Of a stretch of 64,000 bases of DNA, positions 1 to 7,466 are shown piece by piece (the first letter of the stretch is position 1; the number at the start of each line of letters is the position of its first letter). This stretch comes from M3007 sp041392625 (lineage in GTDB: Bacteria > Bacteroidota > Bacteroidia > Chitinophagales > Saprospiraceae). The position numbers were made by a program, and so were the translations under genes. The notes under the pieces were generated by a model, which was not told the origin of the DNA, made no database searches, and saw nothing but the letters and a program-made list of their open reading frames with translations. Location of the stretch: assembly GCA_041392625.1 (NCBI GenBank), contig JAWKLR010000010.1:62001-126000 (forward strand). The letters are read 5' to 3'.

Positions 1-165
1 GAAGCTAAAAAACTAGGCTACGAGACCATGTACCTCGAAACCATTGCATCCATGGAGGGTGCAAATAAGTTGTACCAGAAAATGGGATTTCAGTCCCTGG
101 CTGGTCCCATGGGGAACACCGGCCATTCGGCTTGCGGAGTTTTTTACGCGCTTAATTTAAAATAA
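1..165 (+). CDS. GNAT-family N-acetyltransferase, C-terminal end
   Basis: The frame is open from the first base and stops at 163-165, giving the last 54 residues of a protein whose start lies outside the window. The stretch with YLETIASMEGANKLYQKMGF matches the C-terminal part of GNAT acetyltransferases, where a residue run like A..LY.K.GF forms the last helix and strand around acetyl-CoA. Substrate cannot be told. Its 3' end overlaps the convergent porZ stop by 14 bases. Confidence 0.75.
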   Translation, partial: EAKKLGYETMYLETIASMEGANKLYQKMGFQSLAGPMGNTGHSACGVFYALNLK

Positions 166-2485
166 CCACTTTGGCAATCACGGCATCCGGATTTTCAAAG
201 GATTCCGAACTGGTAGCAAACACCAGATACACGCCAGAGGCAGCCCTGCGACCCAGGTAGTCGCGCCCGTCCCAGACGGCTTGTCCACCCAGCGCTTGTC
301 CTTCATAAACCAGTTTCCCGGATACATCGGTGATTTTCACATTGGCGTCTTTGGCCAGTCCGTAAATGGCTATTGGGCCGTCGTAATCAGGCCGAACCGG
401 ATTGGGATAGGCATAGGGCATGCGCGTATTAATACGTCCACCCACGGTTGCTTCTCCGCGAAGGGAAATCACGCCTTTATCTGTTCCGACCCAAACTTCC
501 CCACTGGTCTGGTCGATGGCAATATCGGTGATAACATTGTCAAAAAGCGGGCTGTTGGTATCTGTAAAGCGGGCCTCGGGGTCTTCCCCGCTGGGCGATT
601 GAACGAAAATGCCATTGGTTGTTCCAAACCATTTCCGGTTGGCTCCATCAACGGCGATGCTTCGGATCTCCTGGTTGGCAAGCAGGTAGGCACCGAAATC
701 ACCCACACTGGCAATTCGCCGGGAGCCCTGACAGACCGAGGCGTCAAATACATTGCTTCCACACTCAAAGCTGATGGTGCCCTGTAGGGTTCCCACCCAA
801 ACATCGCCTTCCAGATCAACGGCCAGGCAGTTGATGGTATTGGTGGGCAAAACGCTATTTGCTGTGGTGATGTGGCGGTACCGGTCGTCGGCAGGGCTGT
901 CGAGGTCCGCCCCGCTGTCGTATACCAGGATCCCCCCGTTGAAGCCCACGACAAACCATTTATAGCCATTTTTATCCACCACTACTTGCAGCAGATTGTT
1001 AACTGGTGCGGCAGAGAAGTTGCGCAAGGTGCCATCGGGCTTTAGAACCGCAATGGGGGCATTGGCGTCGTAGTTGGATATCCAAAGGTTGTTTTCATTG
1101 TCGAATGCCACGCCACCAATGGCTGTCCGGTTATTTCCGGAAACACCGGCATTTTGAAGAAGGGAGTTGTATTGGGTAAAGCGTTGGGTGTTGTTTCCGT
1201 TTTCAATTACCTCTACCAACCCACCGACAAAACTTCCGGTAAAGAACTTGTCTTCACTTGGGTGTGCTGCCACTTTCCAGAGGTCAAACTGGCAGTCATC
1301 ATCCACCAATTCCGGGTTATTTATATATGAAAACCGATTCCAGAAGCCATCTTCATAGATATAAACCCCATTTCTGGCGTAAGAGGGGCCGAGGTTGATG
1401 TCGTGTCCGGGTGTGCCGATCAGCACCTTTCCGTTTGCAATATCTATTTCAGTGGATAAATGATTGTAAGGTGAATTGAAGCTAAACTGATCGCATTTAT
1501 TATTTATCGCATCGTAGTACCTGAATTCATCCTGTTCGTCGGCAAACCAAAACTGTTTATTTCCGTCCTCCACGGCATAGATGGGTTTGGTTGCCTGGCA
1601 GGCCCAATGCACATCGCTGATGGTTCCACTTGCATCCATGTGTTGAACCTTGCCATTGAAGCCAAACTCCCAGCCAATAACAAGGCCTTCCCCTTCGGTA
1701 GTGAGGTAAATCAGGTCAAATGTTGGTTCGCTGCTGATTGGAGTCAGAGTCAGTCCGTCAAAACTGGAGAATGTTTTTTCTATGCCAATAAACAGTTTGC
1801 CGTATGCTGTTGCCAAGGCACTTACAATGTCTCCGCCCTGAAATCCCTGGGTTGGTCCCATCATTTCCCAGCGACTGAAATCTTCCGGGTTGACATCGTC
1901 TACCGGAATCCGAAACAGGCCTTCTTCCGTGCCGGCATAAATGAAGCCGTCGAATAACTCTACCGCTTTTACCGGCAAACCGGTGAAGGTTGTGAATACC
2001 ACTTCTTCTTCCTGCATGTCGAGTTTGACTACCCCAAAACCACAGGCCAGGTAAGCAAATTGATCGTTAAAACACGCGTTGTAAATCTGCTTATCGCCCG
2101 ACAAGTTGAGGTTATTGACAATAAAGGGCAGGTTGGTCACCGAACGATCGTCCGGATGCCAAATGTCGATGTTGGAGTTGGTGTACGTAAGCAGCAGGCT
2201 GTTTGATCCCGGATTAAACCGGATAATGCCCATGCCGGCATCGCTGAGTCCTTCAACTTTTGTCAGAAACCGTGGCGAACGCTCTGCTTTATCGATTTCA
2301 ACCACTGCCCACCGGGTAGCAAAGTATACCTGACTGCTGCTTTGGGTTACATACCGCGCCCGTTGCCAGGGCAGGTGCTGTCTCCATTCGCCGATGGCGA
2401 TTGGTGGAAATTCGGCAGGGGTTTGTCCAACAGTAAATTTGGGCAAAAAAAGCAGGACAAAGGCAAGAGCAGAGAGACGCAGCAT
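152..2485 (-). CDS. porZ: PorZ-like type IX secretion system protein with T9SS C-terminal domain
   Basis: 777 residues. A signal peptide (about residues 1-20, ending TVGQ) is followed by an N-terminal segment typical of PorZ: IGEWRQHLPW, then KVEGLSDAGM and YTNSNIDIW. Two beta-propeller regions made of regulator-propeller-like repeats (VWVGTLQGTISF, KWFGTTNGIFV, VWVGTDKGVISL) extend to about residue 680. The last 85 residues form a T9SS type A sorting domain that starts with YPNPVRPDYDG. In Porphyromonas, PorZ sits on the cell surface in the attachment complex with PorU, PorV and PorQ and delivers anionic LPS to the PorU sortase. Here that role is inferred from the family. No other T9SS core gene is adjacent. 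The gene is monocistronic, and nadD follows on the same strand 125 bp upstream of its start. Confidence 0.85.
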   Translation of the reverse strand: MLRLSALAFVLLFLPKFTVGQTPAEFPPIAIGEWRQHLPWQRARYVTQSSSQVYFATRWAVVEIDKAERSPRFLTKVEGLSDAGMGIIRFNPGSNSLLLTYTNSNIDIWHPDDRSVTNLPFIVNNLNLSGDKQIYNACFNDQFAYLACGFGVVKLDMQEEEVVFTTFTGLPVKAVELFDGFIYAGTEEGLFRIPVDDVNPEDFSRWEMMGPTQGFQGGDIVSALATAYGKLFIGIEKTFSSFDGLTLTPISSEPTFDLIYLTTEGEGLVIGWEFGFNGKVQHMDASGTISDVHWACQATKPIYAVEDGNKQFWFADEQDEFRYYDAINNKCDQFSFNSPYNHLSTEIDIANGKVLIGTPGHDINLGPSYARNGVYIYEDGFWNRFSYINNPELVDDDCQFDLWKVAAHPSEDKFFTGSFVGGLVEVIENGNNTQRFTQYNSLLQNAGVSGNNRTAIGGVAFDNENNLWISNYDANAPIAVLKPDGTLRNFSAAPVNNLLQVVVDKNGYKWFVVGFNGGILVYDSGADLDSPADDRYRHITTANSVLPTNTINCLAVDLEGDVWVGTLQGTISFECGSNVFDASVCQGSRRIASVGDFGAYLLANQEIRSIAVDGANRKWFGTTNGIFVQSPSGEDPEARFTDTNSPLFDNVITDIAIDQTSGEVWVGTDKGVISLRGEATVGGRINTRMPYAYPNPVRPDYDGPIAIYGLAKDANVKITDVSGKLVYEGQALGGQAVWDGRDYLGRRAASGVYLVFATSSESFENPDAVIAKVVILN

Positions 2486-2610
2486 ATGATTGGTTTGGTT
2501 GATTTTGATCAGTTCTCAGAGCGAACTCCGGTTTTTCGAACGCATTTTAACGCATGATCATTTGGTGCAAATGAGGGCATGTGGGTTGCCTGCCAATTAG
2601 CGTTCTGCTA

Positions 2611-3186
2611 TTATTTGCGATACATCTGACTCCCATCCAGGTAGTCAAATACGGCCTCCGGAACGAGGTAGCGTATGGATTTTCCAGCCTGAATGGTTTT
2701 GCGGATGTAGGTTGCCGAAATGTCGAGCATGGGCGCTTCATGGAGGTGCACATGCGGATGGTCGCCCAACTGCCCCGCCTTTGCTCCCGGCCGCTGGTAG
2801 ACATAAATCTGATGGCGTTCCAGGAGTTGTTCGTAATTTTTCCAGAGGTGCAGGGTCTCCAGGTTATCACCGCCCATAATCAGGGCAAACTCATGTTCGG
2901 GATGGGCCTCCTGCAAATACGTCAGGGTATCGATGGTGTAGGAGGGTTTGGGCAGGTCAAACTCCACATTGGAAGCCTGCAACAGCGGGTTGTCGCCAAT
3001 ACCAAGGCGCACCAGGTGCAGGCGGTCGTAATCATTTGCCAGTGATTTTTTTGACTTTAGGGGGTTGTGTGGAGAAACCACCAGCCATACTTTGTTGAGA
3101 TCGGTTTGGCTCGCCATGTAATTGGCAATGATGAGGTGCCCGACGTGAATGGGATTAAACGAACCAAAAAACAACCCTATTTTCAT
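2611..3186 (-). CDS. nadD: Nicotinate-nucleotide adenylyltransferase
   Basis: 191 residues, full length for NadD. The nucleotidyltransferase signature GSFNPIHVGHL (GxFxPxHxGH) lies at residues 9-19 and the ISATYIR motif (ISxTxxR) near residue 156. The enzyme joins nicotinate mononucleotide and ATP to make deamido-NAD in NAD synthesis, in the cytoplasm. Its ATG overlaps the rbfA stop by 4 bases, so the two genes are probably translationally coupled in one transcript starting upstream of rbfA. Confidence 0.93.
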   Translation of the reverse strand: MKIGLFFGSFNPIHVGHLIIANYMASQTDLNKVWLVVSPHNPLKSKKSLANDYDRLHLVRLGIGDNPLLQASNVEFDLPKPSYTIDTLTYLQEAHPEHEFALIMGGDNLETLHLWKNYEQLLERHQIYVYQRPGAKAGQLGDHPHVHLHEAPMLDISATYIRKTIQAGKSIRYLVPEAVFDYLDGSQMYRK

Positions 3187-3560
3187 TCTGAATCCTTGGG
3201 TTTTTGGTCGGCATCGTTTACCCGGTTGAGCAGGGCTTCTACCCGGTACATTTCATCCACGGTATCGTCGAGGAAGAATTCAATATCGGGCACGCGGCGC
3301 ATTTGTTTGCCAACCTTCCGGGCAAGCGCACGGCGGAGTTGTCCGTGGTTTTCTTCCAATTCGAGGATCACCTCCTGCTTGTTTTCGGAGCCATATACAC
3401 TGATGTAAATCTTGGCAACCAAAAAATCGGGTGTCATTTTTACATTGGTTACTGTAACCAGCTTATCGCGGCCGTAGATCAGGCTGCCTTCTTCCTGAAG
3501 GATTGTGCTAAAATAGCGGCGAACTTGTTCTCCTATCTGTTTCTGTCGTATGCTTTCCAT
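3183..3560 (-). CDS. rbfA: 30S ribosome-binding factor RbfA
   Basis: 125 residues, the usual RbfA length. It opens with SIRQKQIGEQVRRYFSTILQ and has the KH-like fold pattern, including VTVTNVKMTPDFLVAKIYIS and the late RVPDIEFFLDDTVD segment, both characteristic of the family. RbfA binds the 30S subunit near 16S helix 1 and helps late maturation. It is the first gene of an rbfA-nadD pair with a 4-base overlap. A TAnnTTTG promoter lies about 70 bp upstream. Confidence 0.92.
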   Translation of the reverse strand: MESIRQKQIGEQVRRYFSTILQEEGSLIYGRDKLVTVTNVKMTPDFLVAKIYISVYGSENKQEVILELEENHGQLRRALARKVGKQMRRVPDIEFFLDDTVDEMYRVEALLNRVNDADQKPKDSE

Positions 3561-3627
3561 CGTTCTTTTGTTTCGTATGAAGCGGCAAATAACCTGTTTT
3601 GAATAAAAAATGGTTTTATTTGCTACG

Positions 3628-3635
3628 CAAAGGTA
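3628..3635 (-). promoter_or_regulatory. Bacteroidota -7 promoter element for rbfA-nadD
   Basis: The complement reads TACCTTTG, a match to the Bacteroidota -7 consensus TAnnTTTG, placed about 70 bases before the rbfA start. A clear -33 TTTG was not found at ideal spacing. Confidence 0.5.
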
Positions 3636-3783
3636 GGGTTAAAACACTCGATGGGTATCAAAAAGTTCACGAAACACGGATTTTTACGGAACTAAAATTT
3701 ATTTGCAGGCGTTTTTTTACCATCAATCAAAATTTTTATTTGAAAAAATAGAATTGCGCTTGGATTTATTCCATAAAGGAGCG

Positions 3784-3791
3784 TATCTTTG
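3784..3791 (+). promoter_or_regulatory. -7 promoter element for tRNA-Lys
   Basis: TATCTTTG matches TAnnTTTG and lies 29 bases upstream of the tRNA 5' end. A TTG-containing stretch about 25-30 bases further upstream could serve as the -33 element. The rRNA promoter P2 at 38160 carries the same GCGTATCTTTGC context, which suggests a shared strong stable-RNA promoter type. Confidence 0.6.
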
Positions 3792-3819
3792 CCCCCGCTT
3801 TTGAAGCATCATACATTTA

Positions 3820-3892
3820 GATCCCGTAGCTCAGTTGGCAGAGCACTTGACTTTTAATCAAGGTGTCATGGGTTCGAGCCCCATCGGGATCA
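3820..3892 (+). tRNA. tRNA-Lys (anticodon TTT)
   Basis: A complete cloverleaf of 73 bases. Acceptor stem GATCCCG pairs with CGGGATC, followed by discriminator A. The anticodon arm is CTTGA-CTTTTAA-TCAAG with anticodon TTT. The T arm is ATGGG-TTCGAGC-CCCAT. CCA is not encoded (CAC follows). It stands alone between rbfA and an FAD oxidoreductase, with its own promoter and a terminator just downstream. Confidence 0.97.
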
Positions 3893-3900
3893 CTAAAAAA

Positions 3901-3930
3901 GCCAGAACACATTCGCGTTCTGGCTTTTTC
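3901..3930. terminator. Rho-independent terminator after tRNA-Lys, probably bidirectional
   Basis: GCCAGAAC (3901-3908) pairs perfectly with GTTCTGGC (3917-3924) around an 8-base loop and is followed by a T-rich run. A-rich sequence precedes the hairpin, so it could also stop the convergent FAD oxidoreductase transcript. Confidence 0.88.
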
Positions 3931-3949
3931 TTTTTTATCTGGTTTGATT

Positions 3950-5092
3950 TTATCCTTTCAAAATCAGTTCTGCGCCCTCTTTTCCTACCAATGAGCCAAT
4001 AGCGACGCCCATTCCGCTCATCCGGGTGGCTACAACCACATGCCGCGAATGATTTTGGATGATGGGCTTTTTCACCGGACCCACCCCCATAATGCCGGTC
4101 CACCACTGATCCACTTCTATTTCTTGTCCCGGACAAATTACCTGGCGTAACAATTGCACCAATGCACTGCGTATAAGTTTGTTGGGTCCGAACTGATCGG
4201 TAGTTTCTCCTTCGAAATCCAGATTGCGGCCACCACCTAGCAAGATGCGGTTGTTGATGTTCCGAAAATAATAATATCCCTGATCGTAATGGAAACAGCC
4301 CTGCCAGGGTAGGGCAGGCAGAGGCTTGGTGATGAGCACCTGGTTTCGGGCAGGCACCAGATCGATATCCGGAATTAATTTTTTGGCAAATCCATTGACG
4401 GCAACCAATACCTTGGGTACCTGAATGGTCCAGCCCAGGTTGGTTTTAAGTTCCACCCCATCGTGGTGTTCATTGAGTGATTTTACCCCAATTCCATTGA
4501 ATACACGCACCCCTTTTTTCTGAGCAATTCCGAGCAAACGATGCATGAGTTTTCCGGTGTCAACCTGTCCTTCTGCCCAGTTCACGAGCAAATTCTGAAC
4601 GCCCTTGAATCCCATTTTGGGCAGGCGATCATTGGCTACCCGGTATACTTCACGCAGTCCGGTGATGGCGCGCACTTTCTGGTTTAGTTCGGGCAAAAAA
4701 TCCAGGCATTGCTGGTATTCTGCATCGTCTGATTCGGTAAACAGTTCGTATCCGCCGAGGGCCTGGTAGTCCATGTGCCGGTCGCCCACCAGTTTGCGGA
4801 GATTTTTGAGTCCGCGCCAGCGTTGTTCCACCAGAGCCAGCACTTCGTCTTCCGGCATGGTGCGCAGGTCTTGCATCAATTCGGTTACCGAGCCAAAACA
4901 GGCAAAGCCCGCGTTGCGCGTGCTGGCACCGGTAGGCAACATGCCCCGCTCAAAAACAGCGACACCCAGTTTGGGTTGTTTGCTTTTCAGATGAATGGCT
5001 GCACTCAGGCCCACCAGCCCACTCCCGATCACCAGTACATCGATGTCGTTGAGGAAGCGCTCTTTTTCCCAGTAACTCAGTTTGTAATTCAT
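3950..5092 (-). CDS. FAD-dependent oxidoreductase of the DAO (glycine oxidase-like) family
   Basis: 380 residues from the ATG at 5092, chosen over one 48 bases upstream because it begins directly before the Rossmann strand. The FAD dinucleotide motif is VLVIGSGLVGLSAAIHL (GxGxxG), and a later conserved patch GGGRNLDFEG with a C-terminal RMSGMGVAIGSLVG segment completes the DAO fold. These enzymes oxidise amino acids or other amines using FAD. The substrate cannot be read from sequence. No signal peptide is seen, so it is probably cytoplasmic. It stands alone between the tRNA-Lys terminator and divergent arsC. Confidence 0.85.
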   Translation of the reverse strand: MNYKLSYWEKERFLNDIDVLVIGSGLVGLSAAIHLKSKQPKLGVAVFERGMLPTGASTRNAGFACFGSVTELMQDLRTMPEDEVLALVEQRWRGLKNLRKLVGDRHMDYQALGGYELFTESDDAEYQQCLDFLPELNQKVRAITGLREVYRVANDRLPKMGFKGVQNLLVNWAEGQVDTGKLMHRLLGIAQKKGVRVFNGIGVKSLNEHHDGVELKTNLGWTIQVPKVLVAVNGFAKKLIPDIDLVPARNQVLITKPLPALPWQGCFHYDQGYYYFRNINNRILLGGGRNLDFEGETTDQFGPNKLIRSALVQLLRQVICPGQEIEVDQWWTGIMGVGPVKKPIIQNHSRHVVVATRMSGMGVAIGSLVGKEGAELILKG

Positions 5093-5187
5093 TATTTTTT
5101 CGGGTTGGCCTGCTGTTGTGTTTTTGCCTTTGCCCTGCAATAATACAAGAATCCCCTAAAAATTGAATTTTAAACACGCGCTTAAAC

Positions 5188-5195
5188 TATATTTG
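5188..5195 (+). promoter_or_regulatory. -7 promoter element for the arsC-like gene
   Basis: TATATTTG matches TAnnTTTG. A TTG triplet at 5164-5166 is suitably spaced as the -33 element. The start codon of the downstream gene lies 65 bases away. The same transcript may run on into the two following plus-strand genes. Confidence 0.55.
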
Positions 5196-5259
5196 TTTTC
5201 AGAGGGTTGGGATGAAACGCCTGTTTGTCGCCCTTATAATTTGTTAGCCAAGCTCATTT

Positions 5260-5604
5260 ATGAAAATTTACCACAACCCACGCTGCTCGAAAAGCAGAGA
5301 CAGTTTCAATCTGCTCACAGAAAGCGGACTTGATTTCGAAACCATCGAATACCTGAAGAATCCGCCCACACGCGAGGAGTTAAAAACCTTACTGGCACAA
5401 TTGGATATGCCAGCCGAGGCACTCATCCGTAAAGGGGAAGCCGACTACAAGGAACATTTCAAGGGCAAAAACTTAACAGAAGATCAATGGATCGATGCCA
5501 TGATTGCATACCCTAAATTGATTGAGCGACCGATTGTGGTAAAGGGAAATAAAGCGGTAGTTGGCAGGCCTATTGAACAGGTAATTGCATTGCTAAAAAA
5601 CTAA
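5260..5604 (+). CDS. arsC: ArsC/Spx-family reductase (arsenate reductase, glutaredoxin type)
   Basis: 114 residues, the full ArsC length. The thioredoxin-like fold opens with IYHNPRCSKSRDS, carrying the catalytic Cys of the family; the later IERPIVVKGNKAVVGRP segment is the conserved arginine-containing region that binds oxyanion. Proteins of this family reduce arsenate to arsenite with glutathione or glutaredoxin, but several (YffB-like) have no proven arsenate role. No arsenite efflux gene or ArsR regulator is nearby, so detoxification is unproven here. Confidence 0.85.
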   Translation: MKIYHNPRCSKSRDSFNLLTESGLDFETIEYLKNPPTREELKTLLAQLDMPAEALIRKGEADYKEHFKGKNLTEDQWIDAMIAYPKLIERPIVVKGNKAVVGRPIEQVIALLKN

Positions 5605-5615
5605 ATCCCACCGAT

Positions 5616-6590
5616 ATGAAAACGTCATTCACTCCCATTTTTACCATCCAGACCCGGCATACATTCTATACAAATGGCGACCGGTTTGAAATGGATTTCC
5701 AAATTCTTCCTACCGGAAAAATGGATATTCGAACGGTAAATTTGCTTCAGAAAGGAGATCGTGTAAGCCTGTTCCATGACCCGCAACAATCGGGATTAAC
5801 TGGTCAGCCCCTTAAAGTACTGCTCGGAATTCAGCCAAAAGATTTAGTGTATTTTTATAATTTCACCAACATGGCCGTTCCTTCGGGGGGACCGGAGGTT
5901 TTTTTCTTTAAAAACACCAACGGAACTACCCGATTGCATACCTCAGAATTCGCTACTGCTGCGAATCGGGTGGTGCTAAGACCCACTCAATTTGTGTATG
6001 TTTTTGATTTAATTAAAACGGGTGAATTTATCGTAAAAGATGGGGCTGGAGCAGAAGTCATCCGGACTTCCATTGCAGACGCCAACCAGCTTCTGCTTTC
6101 TTTTGACACCATTGGACTATACAGCTTGTGGGAAGGCGATGACTTGCTGGAAACTTTTTTCGTTCATTCCGATTACAATTTGTGGGGTGTCGTTGAGATT
6201 CATCTGGATTCCGTTGGCGACGAACAGCCCACATTTACCATTGATTTTGAAGCCAGGAAACTCATCTGGAAATATTACCTAATCAATCGCATCAACCTAG
6301 ACCTGACGGAACTTCGTGTTGATCATCCTGATCCGACAATCTCATTTGCCGAGGCAGAGAATGAAACACTGCCGGATGGTACAACTGCCAGGGTTATTTT
6401 TTCCGATAAAAACGCGCCCATTGCTTTGCAGTCTCGATATACCCATCATCCAAAACTTCGCACAAGTAAAACTTCGGACATTGATGAACCTTTGACCTAT
6501 GACCTTCCCACCCCAGATTACAGGGAGATTAAACCAATGCCGGATATCAATGACCAGGTATATGGTGCTTTCATGTTTATCTATCTGTAA
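5616..6590 (+). CDS. Uncharacterised protein, 324 residues
   Basis: I do not recognise this protein. It has no signal peptide or membrane segment, is rich in beta-strand-like alternation, and keeps the same composition throughout. N-terminal half: FTIQTRHTFYTNGDRFEMDF, then GIQPKDLVYFYNFTN; the C-terminal half ends in a proline-rich LPTPDYREIKPMPD tail. It lies 12 bp after arsC and 15 bp before the VanW gene, so the three probably share a transcript. The sequence gives no basis for an enzyme assignment. It could be a structural or assembly component. Confidence 0.75.
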   Translation: MKTSFTPIFTIQTRHTFYTNGDRFEMDFQILPTGKMDIRTVNLLQKGDRVSLFHDPQQSGLTGQPLKVLLGIQPKDLVYFYNFTNMAVPSGGPEVFFFKNTNGTTRLHTSEFATAANRVVLRPTQFVYVFDLIKTGEFIVKDGAGAEVIRTSIADANQLLLSFDTIGLYSLWEGDDLLETFFVHSDYNLWGVVEIHLDSVGDEQPTFTIDFEARKLIWKYYLINRINLDLTELRVDHPDPTISFAEAENETLPDGTTARVIFSDKNAPIALQSRYTHHPKLRTSKTSDIDEPLTYDLPTPDYREIKPMPDINDQVYGAFMFIYL

Positions 6591-6605
6591 GAATACCCGG
6601 AACAG

Positions 6606-7418
6606 ATGAATGAGCACCCACTCCGGATGCAGGCCCCGCGACCCGTCCACGCCCTGCGTCGGCGCCTTGGGAAAATAGTCTACAGGGGGCTTCGCCGATT
6701 GAAATGGCATTTCGGGCCTGGTCGCTGGGCGGTACAGCAGGTGCCGCCTTTATCCTGCACCGTGTTCACCCACCGCTCCCTGCTGCTTCGCCCCCTGAAA
6801 GATGTGCAGATGCAACTGCAATACAATAAAATTACCAACCTGCGTTTGGCCGCAGAGCGGATTGATGGCTTGTTGATTCACCCCGGCGAGACGTTCTCGT
6901 TTTGGTATCGGGTAGGTGCGCCTTCTGCCCGGAAGGGGTACCTGGAGGGACTGGTTTTGGAATCGGGAAAAGTGGGCTCAGGGGTTGGGGGCGGCTTGTG
7001 CCAAATGGGCAACCTGCTTTACTGGATGGCTCTGCACAGTCCGCTAACTGTCGTTGAGCGCTGGCGCCATTCTTACGATGTCTTCCCGGATGTAAACCGC
7101 ACCTTGCCGTTTGGCTCCGGTGCTACGCTGGCCTATAATTACATCGACCTGCAACTGAAAAATGATACAAATCAGGTTTTTCAATTGCAGGTCGGATTGG
7201 ATGAAACCCATTTGCTCGGAGCCATTTTGAGTGATAGCCCTTGGCCTGAAACGTATGAGGTCTTGGAACGCGATCATTTGTTTCGGCAGGAACCTTGGGG
7301 CGGATATTCCCGTCACAACCGCCTGGTCCGATTGGTACATTCAGATGCCGGAACCCGGGAGGAGTTCGTTACGGAAAACCACGCCCTGTTGATGTATCGG
7401 CCGTTTTTGGAAGGGTAG
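6606..7418 (+). CDS. VanW-family protein
   Basis: 270 residues. The VanW domain spans about residues 60-190: KITNLRLAAERIDGLLIHPG, ETFSFWYRVG, then GSGVGGGLCQMGNLLYWMAL with its near-invariant GGGLCQ.SN-like core. VanW was named from the vanB vancomycin-resistance cluster, but its biochemical role is unknown, and there is no van cluster here. A highly basic N-terminus (residues 10-30) precedes the domain and no signal peptide is evident. An alternative ATG exists at residue 8. It closes the arsC-unknown-vanW run and converges on the OmpA-family gene. Confidence 0.85.
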   Translation: MNEHPLRMQAPRPVHALRRRLGKIVYRGLRRLKWHFGPGRWAVQQVPPLSCTVFTHRSLLLRPLKDVQMQLQYNKITNLRLAAERIDGLLIHPGETFSFWYRVGAPSARKGYLEGLVLESGKVGSGVGGGLCQMGNLLYWMALHSPLTVVERWRHSYDVFPDVNRTLPFGSGATLAYNYIDLQLKNDTNQVFQLQVGLDETHLLGAILSDSPWPETYEVLERDHLFRQEPWGGYSRHNRLVRLVHSDAGTREEFVTENHALLMYRPFLEG

Positions 7419-7437
7419 GTGGTTTTTGATTGCGTTG

Positions 7438-7462
7438 GAGACGCCCTGGTAGGGCGTCTGTA
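7438..7462. repeat. GAGACGCCCT palindrome between convergent genes
   Basis: GAGACGCCCT-GGT-AGGGCGTCTGTAC forms a hairpin between the VanW and OmpA-family stops. It belongs to the same sequence style as the GTAGAGACGC palindromes at 35060, 35234 and 53855. It lacks a T tail and may act as a bidirectional 3' hairpin. Confidence 0.6.
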
Positions 7463-7466
7463 CGGG

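Noticed and set aside
6606..7418. Vancomycin resistance from the VanW protein
   Set aside because: VanW alone is not a resistance determinant, and no vanH/A/X or ligase gene is nearby.
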